Shown here: piece after piece, positions 35,938-44,891 of the stretch
Position numbering within the stretch: the stretch's first letter is position 1
Layout: each line of letters starts with the position of its first letter
Assembly (NCBI GenBank): GCA_028280445.1
Contig: JANQLU010000038.1
Span: 1 to 64,000, forward strand
Source of the DNA: Pirellulaceae bacterium
GTDB taxonomy: Bacteria > Planctomycetota > Planctomycetia > Pirellulales > Pirellulaceae
DNA: 64,000 nucleotides
Direction of reading: 5' to 3'
Position numbers and translations under genes: made by a program
Notes under the pieces: generated by a model
Seen by the model: the letters and a program-made list of their open reading frames with translations, nothing else
Told to the model about the DNA's origin: nothing
Databases searched by the model: none

Positions 35938-37125
35938 CTAAAACGCGGCCAAGATCGGCAGAACTTCCGTTTGAACGCCGCCCGTCACATGCACCTTGGA
36001 ATGCTCGTCAACATAGATATTGATCTCGCTACGGACACCGAACTCATCCAGATAAATCCCCGGTTCGATTGAAAACGCTGTGCGCTTCATGACCAAGCGA
36101 TCTTCTTGCGTTTCGAGATTGTCCATGTGCGCGCCGTTGCCATGCGTTTCCTGACCGATATTGTGCCCAGTTCGGTGAATGAAATAGTCACCATATCCTG
36201 CTTGATCAATCACTTCTCGCGTCGCCTGATCGACTTGCCATCCGAACAATTTTTGCCGATTGGCAAAAGCGTCTTGAGTGATTTTGATGCCGGCATCACG
36301 AGCCGCCGCAACAATATCGAAAATCTTGGAATAGCTTTCTGGAACACTTTCGCCGACAAACCCGACCTTGGTCAAATCCGTATAAACGGCGCCTGGACGA
36401 TCGAATTTGACCCACATGTCCAGCAAGACAAAATCGCCATCTTTGATCTCGCGATCTTGTCCTGGCGTTGGCGCGTAATGAGGATCGCCACTATTGGGAC
36501 CTGCACCAACGATTGGAGGATGGTAAGTTGTCATGTTGTTGGCGTGGTAAAAATCCATCACCATCGATTGTATTTCCGTCTCGCGAATTGTCTTTCCGGC
36601 TCGGACTCGATCAGCAATCATTTTCCAAGCCAAGTCGAATGCTTGCTGATTCAGCTTGTCCGCTTCCAGATGCGACTGCCATTGTTCATCGGTCCAACGC
36701 GCTTCGAAATACTGAATCAGATTACCCGAGGAGACGACGTCGATTCCAAATGATCGAATCAATTCGACCGTTCCGGCGTCCACACGCGATACGTATGGAT
36801 TGCCAGCCATCGGGGAATACTCCATGGCGACATTTTGGGTACACTGCAATATCGAACGCAATTTTTCGTTTAACTGTTGCCAGGCCAGGTAAACGTGTTT
36901 CTCGCCGGGCAAATGGTCCAGGTGTCCCGCTTCGATCCGATGTACCAATTTTTTCGGCTCGCCGGTGCGAGGGATAAAATAAAACCATCTTCGCGATCCT
37001 ATTGCGTCGGCTGGAATATCGGCAACCCGCGTTGCTAACACGTTGCTGCCTCGAAAATCGTACAGTAGCCAACCGTCCATCCCAAATTCGGAAATGGCGG
37101 ATTGAACAGCACTCAAGTCAAACAT
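35938..37125 (-). CDS. M24 metallopeptidase, Xaa-Pro aminopeptidase-like
   Basis: A 395-residue cytoplasmic enzyme of the pita-bread fold. The N-terminal creatinase-like domain (about 1-155) precedes the metallopeptidase domain. The five metal ligands are recognisable: D in LLDMWVKFD, D in VYTDLTKV, H in HRTGHNIG, E in FSIEPGIYL and E in VRSEINIYV. The family removes N-terminal residues ahead of proline using two metal ions. The ATG at 37125 is chosen because GGAAGG lies 7 bases upstream; a TTG at 37143 would be the longer option. It stands alone, divergent from the secreted protein gene at 37397. Confidence 0.9.
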   Translation of the reverse strand: MFDLSAVQSAISEFGMDGWLLYDFRGSNVLATRVADIPADAIGSRRWFYFIPRTGEPKKLVHRIEAGHLDHLPGEKHVYLAWQQLNEKLRSILQCTQNVAMEYSPMAGNPYVSRVDAGTVELIRSFGIDVVSSGNLIQYFEARWTDEQWQSHLEADKLNQQAFDLAWKMIADRVRAGKTIRETEIQSMVMDFYHANNMTTYHPPIVGAGPNSGDPHYAPTPGQDREIKDGDFVLLDMWVKFDRPGAVYTDLTKVGFVGESVPESYSKIFDIVAAARDAGIKITQDAFANRQKLFGWQVDQATREVIDQAGYGDYFIHRTGHNIGQETHGNGAHMDNLETQEDRLVMKRTAFSIEPGIYLDEFGVRSEINIYVDEHSKVHVTGGVQTEVLPILAAF

Positions 37126-37396
37126 CCGGGAACCTTCCGTCAAACAAAAACGTCAAAACTCTGCGAAACGTCCATTGTGGCGATTTGCCACAGTAATTTG
37201 GCGCGTGGTTGTGTCTCAAATCTTAGCAAGCCTGACATCATTTTCACACATTTGGGACGCCGATTAGTACAATAAAAACGGCCAAAAATTGCCTCGGCAA
37301 CTGTACTTTGCCGAACAAAACACTCAAAATAGAAATATCGATTTGTCGCCAGATCAATATCTGCGGCCAACGAAACTGAACTTCGGGAATTCAAAG

Positions 37397-38596
37397 ATGC
37401 TCAAGAAACATTTTTCTTTTTGTGGAATAACAGCGGCTGTCATCGTCATCACGTCCATGAATTTGTCAGCTCAAGAGGAACAGGTCGAGGAAGTACCAAT
37501 TGCCTTCAGCAGAATCGAACTCCAGGAAGGTAGCCCGATTGCTCCTCCGTCTGTCGGCGGGCCAGCACGACCAGTCCGAGTACAGGAAGACGGCAAGAAA
37601 AAAGATGCCAAGAAAAAGCAGGACGACAAAAAAGCAAAATCGGATGAACCGCTCAAGAAAAAGCAGGACCGAAAGCCGGTGAACCCAAAACAAGTCGTTT
37701 TTCATCTGTGGGATGGCAACGTGATCACAGGCGATTTGACGACTGACGGCGTCACGGTGATCACCGAATTTGGTGATCTCAAAGTTCCGGTAGAAAAACT
37801 CTATGGCTTCCGACCAGGACTCAACAGTTTTCCTGAACTGCAAGAAAAAATTAAAAATCTCGTTGCCAAACTGGGCGACAAAGATTTCAACGAACGCGAA
37901 AGATCGCACAAAGCCATCGTCAACATGGGCCCGCAGTTCCTGATGGAAATCTACCAATACGAGGATGGTGGTAATGCCGAACGCAAACGCCATCTCAAAG
38001 AGATCCGTGACGAGCTCGAAAATATGGCCGAAGACATGGAAAACGATGATTCCGAAGAAGGCGGTGCGGTCGCGATGATTCGAGGCGATTCGGTTCAAAC
38101 CAAAGACTTTACGATCGTTGGCAAAATCAAAGAAGCAACTTTTATCGTGAAAAGCAAATACGGTCCGCTCAACATTAATCTGGCGGATATCAAGTACATG
38201 GATCGCCCGTTGACCGGCGGCGGTGAAGTTCGCAAGACCGTCAAAATACCAGGCAATACCATGCTCGGCAAAAACATGAAATCGACCGGAATCCGCGTCC
38301 AAAAAGGCGATGTGATCACCATTCGCGCCTCAGGCCAAATCACGATGACACCTTGGGGCAGCAATCGTACCTCGGGCCCCGAAGGCAGCTCTCGATACTC
38401 TAACTACCAAAAATTCAATGGTGGTACACTCGTGATGCAAATCGGTGACGGCAAAGCGGTTGGTGTTGGTGCCAAAAAAACAATCAAAGCCAACAAAAAT
38501 GGTTTGCTCAAACTCGGTATTGCAATCCCAACGAGCTACATGAACTATTCGTATCCCGGTGAATACAAAGTAGTCCTCAAAGTTGAGTCAAAATAG
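37397..38596 (+). CDS. Secreted protein with HEAT-like segment and LecA-like C-terminal domain
   Basis: A 399-residue protein. A signal peptide (FCGITAAVIVITSMNLSAQ) precedes a Lys/Asp-rich low-complexity linker (about 58-95; KKKDAKKKQDDKKAKSDE). A small beta segment follows (VVFHLWDGNVITGDLTTDG), then a helical stretch (LVAKLGDKDFNERERSHKAI) like that in the protein at 7581-9542. The C-terminal domain (about 270-399; GIRVQKGDVITIRASGQITM ... GTLVMQIGDGKAVGVG ... GLLKLGIAIP) resembles the LecA/PA-IL galactose-binding lectin fold. A sugar-binding envelope role is inferred. The start at 37397 is taken from the signal peptide. Confidence 0.65.
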   Translation: MLKKHFSFCGITAAVIVITSMNLSAQEEQVEEVPIAFSRIELQEGSPIAPPSVGGPARPVRVQEDGKKKDAKKKQDDKKAKSDEPLKKKQDRKPVNPKQVVFHLWDGNVITGDLTTDGVTVITEFGDLKVPVEKLYGFRPGLNSFPELQEKIKNLVAKLGDKDFNERERSHKAIVNMGPQFLMEIYQYEDGGNAERKRHLKEIRDELENMAEDMENDDSEEGGAVAMIRGDSVQTKDFTIVGKIKEATFIVKSKYGPLNINLADIKYMDRPLTGGGEVRKTVKIPGNTMLGKNMKSTGIRVQKGDVITIRASGQITMTPWGSNRTSGPEGSSRYSNYQKFNGGTLVMQIGDGKAVGVGAKKTIKANKNGLLKLGIAIPTSYMNYSYPGEYKVVLKVESK

Positions 38597-38619
38597 GCAC
38601 ATTGGCTTCCAAAAATATC

Positions 38620-38650
38620 GCCCGACGACTTTAATCGTCGGGCTTTTTTT
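38620..38650 (+). terminator. Intrinsic terminator
   Basis: GCCCGACGA and TCGTCGGGC (38620-38643) form a 9-bp stem, followed by seven T. It closes the secreted lectin-like gene and separates it from the DUF819 gene. Confidence 0.9.
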
Positions 38651-38708
38651 GTGCAGTTTGCAGCTTTATCATAGTGAAACATAAACCACCCGAATTCGAG
38701 GTAAACGG

Positions 38709-40409
38709 TTGAATATTTCTCTAGCGCTGCACGAATTGCCATTCACACTTGGCCCGCTCCTCGCCGCCGGTGGTAAAGCTGACACGCCGAATACAGCAAT
38801 GATCAAAAACGATGCGGTTATTTTTGGCATCTTGATGATCATCCTGGCCGTCATCTTTAAAACCAGCAGCCTGCAACATCGTTTCTTCAAAACGTTTTAC
38901 AAATTTATCCCGATGTTGCTGCTCTGCTACTTTGTTCCATCGCTACTGACAACCTTTGGTATTGTCAGTTCGGATCATTCAAAACTCTATCATGTGGCGT
39001 CACGCTATTTACTGCCTGCCAGCCTGATTTTGTTGACGTTGAGTATCGATTTTAAAGAGATTCTCAAACTCGGACCCAAGGCCGTCATCATGTTCTTGAC
39101 CGGAACGATCGGAGTCATCATCGGAGGCCCATTGGCGATCCTGGCAACCTCGGCGGTGGCCCCTGATGTCGTTGGAGGGCGTGGACCAACTGAGGTTTGG
39201 CGCGGGTTTTCAACCGTTGCTGGTTCGTGGATCGGTGGAGGCGCCAATCAAACGGCGATGTACGAAATATTTCGGCCTACCGGTGAACGTATCCTCGTCA
39301 TTCATCGTGATCCCAAAATGGTCGATGCGATCAAATTGGCACTTGGCGATAAATTTGAATACCAGACCAACGACAACGTTCAGAATGCAAAAGTGACCGC
39401 CGAAACCTTTCGTCCGGATATCGTCATGATCGACAATCAACTGGACAACAAGGAATTTGCAATCTGTAGCCAGTTTCGCGACGAAAAAAAAATCCCTACG
39501 ATCGTTGTATTGGCTCCTAAAATCGATGACGCCGATCAACTGGCCACAAATATCAAAGCGGCGGAAAAAGCGGGTGCGTCCGGTTATATCTCCACACCGG
39601 TTGAAACCGATCTGGTGATCGCCAATACAAAATCTGCGGTCGATAAAGAGTACGACAAACTCTATTCGATCATGATCACCATCGATGTGATTGTTGCCGA
39701 AATCTGGATGGTGTTTCTGCTGCTCGGTGTTGGCAAAGCGAAAGAAATCGACGCCTTGTTCCAGGCCGACGCCTCAGCCATCGAGACGCTGCAGCACAAA
39801 ATGGAAAAATTCAGCAAGGAGACGGCACGGATTCCGACAACGGTCGACTACATGGTGCTCGGTGCGATTTGTTTCGGATTGACGGCGATCTCTCATTTTG
39901 TGGGAGATTGGCTCGGCCCGATGATTGGCGAAAATTATCCCAATTTGCAACGATTTAGTTTAGATTCGAAATTCTTTTGGTTGATCGTCATGGCAACGAC
40001 ATTTGGATTAATTCTGTCGTTTACACGCGTTCGCAATTACGAAGGTGTCGGGGCGTCAAAAATCGGCACGGTATTCATTTTTATTTTGGTCGCCACGATC
40101 GGAATGAAAATGGATATCAAAGCGATTGCCAGCAACCCTGGCCTGTTTCTGGTCGGCGGCGTTTGGATGCTGATTCATGTGATTTTGTTACTGGCGGTCG
40201 GCTGGATGATTCGCGCCCCGTATTTTTATCTTGCCGTTGGCTCGAAAGCGAATATTGGCGGTGCAGCTTCTGCTCCCGTAGTTGCCGCCGCGTTTCATCC
40301 GTCATTGGCTCCCGTCGGCGTCTTGCTTGCCGTGCTCGGTTACGCACTCGGAACTTATGGCGCCTACATCTGTGCCCATTTGATGCGAATCCTGGCCCCA
40401 GAAACTTAG
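38709..40409 (+). CDS. DUF819 membrane protein with an inserted receiver-like domain
   Basis: A 566-residue polytopic membrane protein. The membrane part is of the DUF819 (YjcL-like) family: helices at about 38-52, 67-85, 98-116 and 124-148, the motif AGSWIGGGANQTAMYEIF, then after residue 318 SIMITIDVIVAEIWMVFLL and further helices ending GKANIGGAASAPVVAAAFHP-like sequence. The family normally has about 400 residues. Here about 129 extra residues (189-317) sit between GGGANQTAMYEIF and the next helix, and they look like a CheY receiver. They show RILVIHRDP (acid pocket), PDIVMID242NQLD (phosphoacceptor position), TIVVLAP and AGASGYISTP. The switch Ser/Thr is Ala and the conserved Lys is T296, so phosphorylation is doubtful. 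It starts at TTG with GAGGT at 38698-38702. The transport substrate is unknown. Confidence 0.85.
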   Translation: MNISLALHELPFTLGPLLAAGGKADTPNTAMIKNDAVIFGILMIILAVIFKTSSLQHRFFKTFYKFIPMLLLCYFVPSLLTTFGIVSSDHSKLYHVASRYLLPASLILLTLSIDFKEILKLGPKAVIMFLTGTIGVIIGGPLAILATSAVAPDVVGGRGPTEVWRGFSTVAGSWIGGGANQTAMYEIFRPTGERILVIHRDPKMVDAIKLALGDKFEYQTNDNVQNAKVTAETFRPDIVMIDNQLDNKEFAICSQFRDEKKIPTIVVLAPKIDDADQLATNIKAAEKAGASGYISTPVETDLVIANTKSAVDKEYDKLYSIMITIDVIVAEIWMVFLLLGVGKAKEIDALFQADASAIETLQHKMEKFSKETARIPTTVDYMVLGAICFGLTAISHFVGDWLGPMIGENYPNLQRFSLDSKFFWLIVMATTFGLILSFTRVRNYEGVGASKIGTVFIFILVATIGMKMDIKAIASNPGLFLVGGVWMLIHVILLLAVGWMIRAPYFYLAVGSKANIGGAASAPVVAAAFHPSLAPVGVLLAVLGYALGTYGAYICAHLMRILAPET

Positions 40410-40413
40410 AGCC

Positions 40414-40468
40414 GTAGGTCCGGTTCCACCGGCCAATCCAACAAACGGCCAGTGGGAACCGGCCATAC
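40414..40468. repeat. Type C palindromic repeat
   Basis: GTAGGTCCGGTTCCACCGGC and its diverged complement end at GGCCATAC. It sits between the DUF819 gene and the acetyltransferase gene and could act as a transcript-end hairpin. Confidence 0.8.
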
Positions 40469-40502
40469 TCGATTTTGTTTGACTTCAACATTTCAAACGA
40501 CT

Positions 40503-41012
40503 ATGACAGATCCATTGCAATGGAAATTTCGCGAAATACAACGCAATGACAATGTCCGCGTAGCACAAATCATCCGCTACTGCCTCGAAGAGTTTGGCGC
40601 TGTAGGTCCAGGTTTCGCATGGTCCGATCCCGAAGTCGATGCGATGTATGAAACCTATCAAGGCGATCGAGCAATTTATTTTGTGATCGAAACGGAGAAC
40701 TCTGAAATTGTTGGCGGCGGTGGAATCGGCCCGCTCTTGGGCGGCGACGAGACAACATGCGAACTACAGAAAATGTATTTCGATCCACAAGCTCGTGGAC
40801 ATGGGTTGGGTGAAAAACTGTTGAACAAATTATTACAGCACGCGGTCGATTTCGGTTACGAAAAATGTTATTTGGAAACACTTCAGCACATGGATGCCGC
40901 CAACGGTCTGTATCGCAAAACAGGTTTTCAACCCGTAACAAAACCGATGGGGAATACCGGCCACTGCGGCTGCGACTTCTGGTACATCAAAAACCTCGTT
41001 GGTAACGAGTAA
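40503..41012 (+). CDS. GNAT-family N-acetyltransferase
   Basis: A 169-residue cytoplasmic acetyltransferase. The acetyl-CoA site is the Q/RxxGxG-type loop in DPQARGHGLGEKLL (about 97-110), preceded by the beta strand CELQKMYF. The C-terminal CYLETLQHMDAANGLYRKTG region is the typical GNAT motif B. It transfers acetyl from acetyl-CoA to an amine; the substrate cannot be told. The ATG at 40503 is chosen; the frame is open to 40452 inside the preceding repeat. No strong ribosome site is visible. Confidence 0.9.
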   Translation: MTDPLQWKFREIQRNDNVRVAQIIRYCLEEFGAVGPGFAWSDPEVDAMYETYQGDRAIYFVIETENSEIVGGGGIGPLLGGDETTCELQKMYFDPQARGHGLGEKLLNKLLQHAVDFGYEKCYLETLQHMDAANGLYRKTGFQPVTKPMGNTGHCGCDFWYIKNLVGNE

Positions 41013-41032
41013 GAGGTCCGGGAGCGGCCGCA

Positions 41033-41198
41033 AAGCGAGGGGCGGCAAAGGGAGGGACGGCAAAGGGAGGGCGAGGCTCCCGCCGAGCCGCGCGCTGATC
41101 CCGTGAGCGGCAAGGCGCTAGCCGCCGGTACGGCAGCGCTAACCGGCGCCATTCCGTTAGCGCTAACTAACCGGCGGCTAGCGCCTTGCCGCTCACAA
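41033..41198. repeat. Short tandem repeat plus type A and type B elements
   Basis: About three degenerate copies of a 15-16 bp unit (CGGCAAAGGGAGGG-like, 41033-41071) run into a type A element (41065-41089). A long type B element follows (41103-41198) whose centre carries extra GCGCTAAC copies. The pieces fill the gap between the acetyltransferase gene and folP. Confidence 0.8.
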
Positions 41199-41205
41199 TA
41201 TCCCC

Positions 41206-42078
41206 CTAACCGCTAAGTCGCCCACAAACAGCCAGCGCACAAATACCGCGAGCCGTGGCGGCTACCTCATGAAGCCGAATCACCTGAATTCTACTTTGGG
41301 CCAGATGGAAAGCGATTGCTGCACTTACCGAATCCCTTTCCAATTCTTTGTCCTGCAACAATTTCCCGATGAAACCTTTGCGAGAATGGCCAACCAAAAT
41401 CGGTTGTCCCAAATCGATAAACCGCTCACAGCCGCGTAACAACTCCCAATTGTGTTCGTGCGTTTTGCCAAACCCAATTCCCGGATCGAGACAAATCTTT
41501 TCTGCGGCGATACCGTTTGCTCGCAAATGATCCAACCGCTGTTTGAGATACGAATAAATATCTTCGACAACGTTGTCGTACTGAGGATTGTCCTGCATGG
41601 TCTGGACAGTTCCCTGGAGGTGCATGGCACAGACCCCGGCGCCCGTATCCGCCGCCACCTGGATCATTTGGGCGTCCCCTTCCAATCCCGTGATGTCGTT
41701 GATGATTTCCGCACCGGCGGCAACGGCCTCCTGGGCGACTTTGGCTTTTGACGTGTCAATGGAAATTGGAGTGTTTGTCGATTCTGACAATTTTTGAATC
41801 ACGGGTATGACGCGGTGCAACTCTTCGGCTTCATCTATCGGATCTGCGTAAGGCCGCGTGCTTTCGCCTCCTACATCCAATATCGTGGCGCCATCCTCAA
41901 CCAAACGCAGCGCATGTTCGACAGCTGCCGAAACTGAAAAATGCTTGCCTCCGTCGGAAAAACTGTCTGGAGTCACATTCACGATCGCCATTAACGCGGG
42001 ATTCCAGAATGTTCCTGTTTCATTGCGTGACTCAAACTCAATCGTCTGAGTTTTCAACTGCCACTTTTCTGCTCTCAT
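41206..42078 (-). CDS. folP: Dihydropteroate synthase
   Basis: A 290-residue cytoplasmic enzyme that joins p-aminobenzoate to dihydropterin pyrophosphate in folate synthesis. The hallmark loops are all present: MAIVNVTPDSFSDGG, ILDVGGESTRP, EIINDITG, CLDPGIGFGKTHEHN and LVGHSRKGF. It has the TIM-barrel length expected for the family (about 280). The ATG at 42078 follows a purine-rich GAATGAG. No other folate gene is adjacent. It stands downstream of, and in the same direction as, the cyclase-fold gene, with a repeat element between them. Confidence 0.95.
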   Translation of the reverse strand: MRAEKWQLKTQTIEFESRNETGTFWNPALMAIVNVTPDSFSDGGKHFSVSAAVEHALRLVEDGATILDVGGESTRPYADPIDEAEELHRVIPVIQKLSESTNTPISIDTSKAKVAQEAVAAGAEIINDITGLEGDAQMIQVAADTGAGVCAMHLQGTVQTMQDNPQYDNVVEDIYSYLKQRLDHLRANGIAAEKICLDPGIGFGKTHEHNWELLRGCERFIDLGQPILVGHSRKGFIGKLLQDKELERDSVSAAIAFHLAQSRIQVIRLHEVAATARGICALAVCGRLSG

Positions 42079-42118
42079 CTCATTCTCGGTAGTGTGAATA
42101 GGTCTCGACGGTTCTCAT

Positions 42119-42260
42119 CGTAACCCGAAGCGTGAGCGAGGGACCGGAATCCGTGCTGATCTGCTGTGGAACGTAGTCCCTCGCTCACGCTTCGGGTTTC
42201 GATTTTTGTTCCATGCAAAATCCTAGTTAGCGAGGGACCGGGACCGCGGCTGATGCGTGC
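42119..42260. repeat. Type D palindromic repeat plus truncated copy
   Basis: A full type D element (42119-42202) has arms CGTAACCCGAAGCGTGAGCG and GTCCCTCGCTCACGCTTCGG and a centre with GCTGATCTGCTGTGGA. A truncated second copy follows (42226-42260; TTAGCGAGGGACCGG, then GCTGATGCGTGC). No gene is visible between 42079 and 42353. Confidence 0.85.
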
Positions 42261-42353
42261 TAATCTTGGTCCCCACACGAAGCCAACATAAAACCCCAAT
42301 CAACGGCGCAAAAGCGACAAAAATAAAAAACGCTACGCCGAATTGATAACGCT

Positions 42354-44417
42354 TTATTCTTCGAACTTCAGCTTTTTAAACAAAGGCAAATGGCGATAGT
42401 AAACTTCTAGAGAACAGATTGCCAGTGACGTGACAAAAATTCGACCGCCTTGCGCACCCCAAGGAAAATCATCCGGTTCCCAACTGCCTGGGTAGCGGCC
42501 GCGCCGATTCTGCATCAAAACCAACAGGTCTCGCAATTTGAGATTCCAGGACTCCCATTCATCGCCACCGTAGTGATGCATGGCCTGGGTGGCATAGTAC
42601 CAGTAGTAAACGTCGGCATTCTTTTTCGACGGCGGATAATTTTTTAACAGATATTTGACGGCGTCCCGCACGGCCGGTTTGTCGCGATCCCATCCCAGGT
42701 AAAAACGACACAACAATGCTTCGGCCGTCATCGTGTGTTTGGGGCGAGTATCGTCCGTTTGATAACGATAAAGCGATCCTACCGCGTAATCACGCCACGG
42801 ACGCGATCGATATTTCTTGCCTGCCAAATCGAGATACTGCTCGGCCAGATCAAATGTCGAATCATCAATCTTGATGCCGAGATTGCTCGATCGTGCGCTT
42901 TGCAAAGCCATCAACTGCCAGCCGAAAACACTGGTGTCGCCGGATTGGGCACGCGATCTCAATTCACGTTTGGTCACGTAACGCCAGCCACCGTCGCGAT
43001 ATTGCGCGTTTTCAATAAATCGAATTGCTCGTTGGCAAGGTTCCCGAAAACGCTCGTCGCCGGTCAACGCAAACGTTTCGACCAAGACGATGGTTGCCTG
43101 GCCATGAGCGTACATGTCGTAGTGATACGACTGTCCTGCCTCTTCACGCATGTCTTTCGCGCGCAAATCTCCATTGTCTTTTTGCTGTTCAAGGATCCAT
43201 TTCAAGCCTCGAGCCACCGTCTCTTTATAACGACCACTTTCGGGTGTCTGACCTGCACCTAAAAACGGTAACAACGCCAATGAAGTTGCCGCCATATCGC
43301 CTTCGTTACTGCGGCGTTTTCTGGTCTTGCTGTTGTAGCGGTAATCCCGATAACTCCAACTCCCATCGGCATTCTGAACACTGGCCAACCAGCGGAGCCC
43401 GCGTGATACCGCAGCTTCGGTCAGAGTCGTTCCGCCCTCTTGTTTGACAATCTCCTGTCGAATTCTCGGATCTCGGGCCGCAAACGAATAATTCGGACCC
43501 GCTTTGGTCGTAATGTTCTTTTTGACTTGATCCAAATCGGGTAGCGGCGCCGTTGGCTTGGGATCTTCACGCAACTCATTGGCATCTTGTTCCGCTTTTT
43601 GAATGACGTCGCGAACCTCTTCGTCGCCTTCGGTCATCTGTTGAGCCAACGAAATATCATCTTGAAGTTCAAACGTCGGATTCTGGATTCGAACTTCTCC
43701 TCCCTCGGTGTCTTTGGGAGACAAAAATGATGAAATCGTGATGGTCGGGTTTTCAGAAAGCTGTGGTAGCAGAATCATTGCCAGAATCAACAACGCGATC
43801 AGATGCAACAGAAAACTGACGAGCCAAGCTGGCATGGAATTGAAAATCTGCCGAATCAACCGTGCCGTAAACCGCTCGTCGTCAACAAATTCCTCTTGAA
43901 CGGTTTCCTGGCTCGGTGCCGTGGCCAATTCCGGAAACAATTGAGGTTCGTCTCGCTCGGCAGGCAACTGAGGAGCGACCGTTGGCAGCGCAGGAGCCGA
44001 TGCGCTGATTTGTTCATTTGCCGCTCGTTGCATTTCAAGCAATCGTCGAGCGGCCCGTTGTTGTTCGGGAGTCAGCTCGATGGACGTGTCACATTTCCAA
44101 CAATCGGCAACCATCAACCACAATCGGACCGACATTGGAGCCTGGCAATCAGGGCATCCACAAAGCACTGCGTTGCCCTGGACCCAAACCGCTCCCGACT
44201 CGGTTTCAATCGTTTGACTGGCCGCGCTGGCGACATCCAAACTCTCTTCGGGCGTTTCGCCGATGACCAGCGTTGGAATCTCGACGGAATCGCTCAGTGA
44301 AATCTGGGGCGTCCCATAGTCGAATTGAGAAAGTGCATCCCCAGATTGAATTGACACAAACGTGGGAACACTGACTTGGTCGGCGTTCTCGATTGGTGTT
44401 AGTTGCCCGCGCTTCAT
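42354..44417 (-). CDS. Zinc-ribbon, membrane-anchored terpenoid-cyclase-fold protein
   Basis: A 687-residue protein. It has an Asp/Ser-rich N-terminus and then a zinc-ribbon-like module (about 85-115) with cysteines in LCGCPDCQAP and DCWKCD. A Gln/Pro-rich linker and a single membrane helix follow (about 205-230; WLVSFLLHLIALLILAMILL). The C-terminal alpha/alpha-toroid (about 320-687) has squalene-cyclase/prenyltransferase-type repeats (RGLRWLASVQNADGSWSYRD, AIRFIENAQYRDGGWRYVT). The DxDD acid motif of true cyclases is not seen, so cyclase activity is unlikely and a binding or structural role is more probable. Start ATG at 44417. The protein at 52033-54468 shares the toroid type. Confidence 0.72.
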   Translation of the reverse strand: MKRGQLTPIENADQVSVPTFVSIQSGDALSQFDYGTPQISLSDSVEIPTLVIGETPEESLDVASAASQTIETESGAVWVQGNAVLCGCPDCQAPMSVRLWLMVADCWKCDTSIELTPEQQRAARRLLEMQRAANEQISASAPALPTVAPQLPAERDEPQLFPELATAPSQETVQEEFVDDERFTARLIRQIFNSMPAWLVSFLLHLIALLILAMILLPQLSENPTITISSFLSPKDTEGGEVRIQNPTFELQDDISLAQQMTEGDEEVRDVIQKAEQDANELREDPKPTAPLPDLDQVKKNITTKAGPNYSFAARDPRIRQEIVKQEGGTTLTEAAVSRGLRWLASVQNADGSWSYRDYRYNSKTRKRRSNEGDMAATSLALLPFLGAGQTPESGRYKETVARGLKWILEQQKDNGDLRAKDMREEAGQSYHYDMYAHGQATIVLVETFALTGDERFREPCQRAIRFIENAQYRDGGWRYVTKRELRSRAQSGDTSVFGWQLMALQSARSSNLGIKIDDSTFDLAEQYLDLAGKKYRSRPWRDYAVGSLYRYQTDDTRPKHTMTAEALLCRFYLGWDRDKPAVRDAVKYLLKNYPPSKKNADVYYWYYATQAMHHYGGDEWESWNLKLRDLLVLMQNRRGRYPGSWEPDDFPWGAQGGRIFVTSLAICSLEVYYRHLPLFKKLKFEE

Positions 44418-44727
44418 ATCTTTTTTCTCTGTGACTATTCCTATTGTTTCGAGCGGCTATGAAGATAGCAAGAAATAACCCGGATATCGATTGTTTTGTG
44501 ATGAAATACGGTTTCCGCCGTCGAGCAGTTCTCTCGGAAAATCTGGGATCTCGGGGAATTCGAATCTGTCAAAATTGAATTCAAAATTATGGACGATTTG
44601 GCAGCAAAATTGCGACCGAATTAATGGCTGTTCGTTTGCCCTAGTAGATTATCGAAAACAATTCTGGCATCTGTCAAAAAACACTATTTTTTAAGGGTTT
44701 TGTGGAGCTGCTAAACGCTGGCCGCGG

Positions 44728-44756
44728 TTGTTTTGGATGCAAAAAAATGGTACACT
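44728..44756 (+). promoter_or_regulatory. Candidate gyrA promoter
   Basis: TTGTTT (44728-44733), a 17-base spacer and TACACT (44751-44756) lie 136 bases ahead of the gyrA start codon. Transcription would begin near 44763, just before a terminator-like hairpin. Otherwise 44418-44727 shows no gene; it is AT-rich with nothing recognised. Confidence 0.55.
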
Positions 44757-44782
44757 AAGCTCTTCAAAAATATGCTGCAAAT

Positions 44783-44834
44783 CGGGGCAAAAAATCGGGC
44801 TGTTTCTCACCCAGATTTTGCCCGTTTTTTCTTT
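44783..44834 (+). terminator. Terminator-like hairpin in the gyrA leader
   Basis: CGGGGCAAAAAATCGGG (44783-44799) can pair with CCCAGATTTTGCCCG (44810-44824) with small bulges, and TTTTTTCTTTT follows (44825-44835). It lies between the candidate promoter and gyrA with no gene upstream on this strand. An attenuator or leader-RNA role is possible. Confidence 0.5.
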
Positions 44835-44891
44835 TAATATGCCGTCAAACGACCGTATCAGTGTGTGTGACGGCTTCGAAAGGGACTCGAA

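Noticed and set aside
36106..36753. Plus-strand open frame of about 215 codons inside the M24 peptidase gene
   Set aside because: It is antisense to a peptidase gene with all five metal ligands, and has no ribosome site or domain.
42119..42260. Inverted repeats taken as ends of an insertion sequence
   Set aside because: The arms enclose only about 25-30 bases and no transposase; the same element recurs alone at several intergenic sites.
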